This document shows, piece by piece, positions 11,136-11,319 of a DNA stretch of 11,319 bases. Made by a program: the position numbers and the translations under genes. The stretch is taken from the NCBI GenBank assembly GCA_026770585.1, contig MU646961.1, forward strand, positions 203,988 to 215,306, read 5' to 3'. Positions within the stretch are counted from its first letter, which is position 1, and the number at the start of each line of letters is the position of its first letter. The notes under the pieces are model-generated. The model had not been told where the DNA came from, did no database searches, and saw only the letters and a list, made by a program, of their open reading frames with translations. The DNA is from Baffinella frigidus. Taxonomy: Eukaryota > Cryptophyceae > Cryptomonadales > Baffinellaceae.

Positions 11136-11319
11136 CAGTCTATTCAGACACACCAAATTGGAGCGCCCGGGCGCTTTCCCGCTCTTTCCCGCCCCAAAGT
11201 TGACGGGTTTGTACGAGGAGTTCAGCATTGCCAACTTGTGAATAGTCCGCCAAGCCGTTCGGGGTTAGGGGGTTGCCGTTGTTGCGGCGGAGGAGTGCTC
11301 AGTCTATTCAGACACACCA
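11136..11319 (+). repeat. 20-bp direct repeat pair at the window edge
   Basis: CAGTCTATTCAGACACACCA occurs at 11136-11155 and again at 11300-11319, the last base of the window. Between them, CCCCAAAGTTGACGG (11193) resembles CTCCAAAGTTGACGG at 369 near the other end. Confidence 0.85.

Noticed and set aside
1-11319. tRNA, rRNA, snRNA or spliced-leader genes
   Set aside because: No conserved tRNA boxes, rRNA cores or leader sequence were recognised by eye on either strand. A tRNAscan-SE and Infernal run would settle it.
1-11319. Active chromosome end (true telomere)
   Set aside because: No long uniform TTTAGGG tract occurs at either edge. The arrays are short, variant and in both orientations.

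Overview
This window looks like repeat-dense nuclear DNA of a eukaryote, most likely a unicellular alga or other protist, from a subtelomeric or heterochromatic region. The reasons are islands of plant/algal-type telomere heptamers (TTTAGGG and the variants CCCTACA, TTTCGGG and TCTAGGG), a 0.54 kb GA-rich microsatellite, and many short palindromic (fold-back) elements whose ends lie at TA dinucleotides, as in non-autonomous Tc1/mariner-type MITEs. I see no bacterial operon, no transposase, no rRNA or tRNA, and no recognisable conserved protein. The species cannot be named from the sequence; a cryptophyte, a green alga or another protist would all fit.

Layout. 1-1750: degenerate telomere-like repeats and diverged duplications, with a 192-bp fold-back at 1354-1545. 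2059-2402: a fold-back with 70-nt arms. 2474-3227: the GA tract, then a TTTCGGG-type island. 3500-3972: palindromes and two copies of a fold-back called D here. 4089-4792: degenerate repeats C with a strong hairpin. 4930-5069 and 6918-7057: two opposite-facing 140-bp copies of element F, whose central hairpins differ in sequence but both pair perfectly. 5287-5640: more fold-backs. 5950-6550: a GC-rich island holding the only segment with a coding-like base pattern. 6700-7570: dispersed repeat R and hairpins. 7680-9950: a nest of two MITE families, M (117 bp, ends CAGGGGTACC) and X (about 101 bp, ends TCCCTTAAG), inserted into each other at TA. 9976-10420: a minisatellite built on GTCAACTT and another duplication. 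10439-11319: a further intact M, then telomere-like islands including ten perfect TCTAGGG units.

No set of genes acts together here. The biology is that of mobile and structural DNA. Two element families keep hairpin pairing while changing sequence, nested insertions give a relative time order, and the octamer GTCAACTT is spread across otherwise unrelated elements far above chance. The single possible coding exon (6173-6547) is weakly supported.
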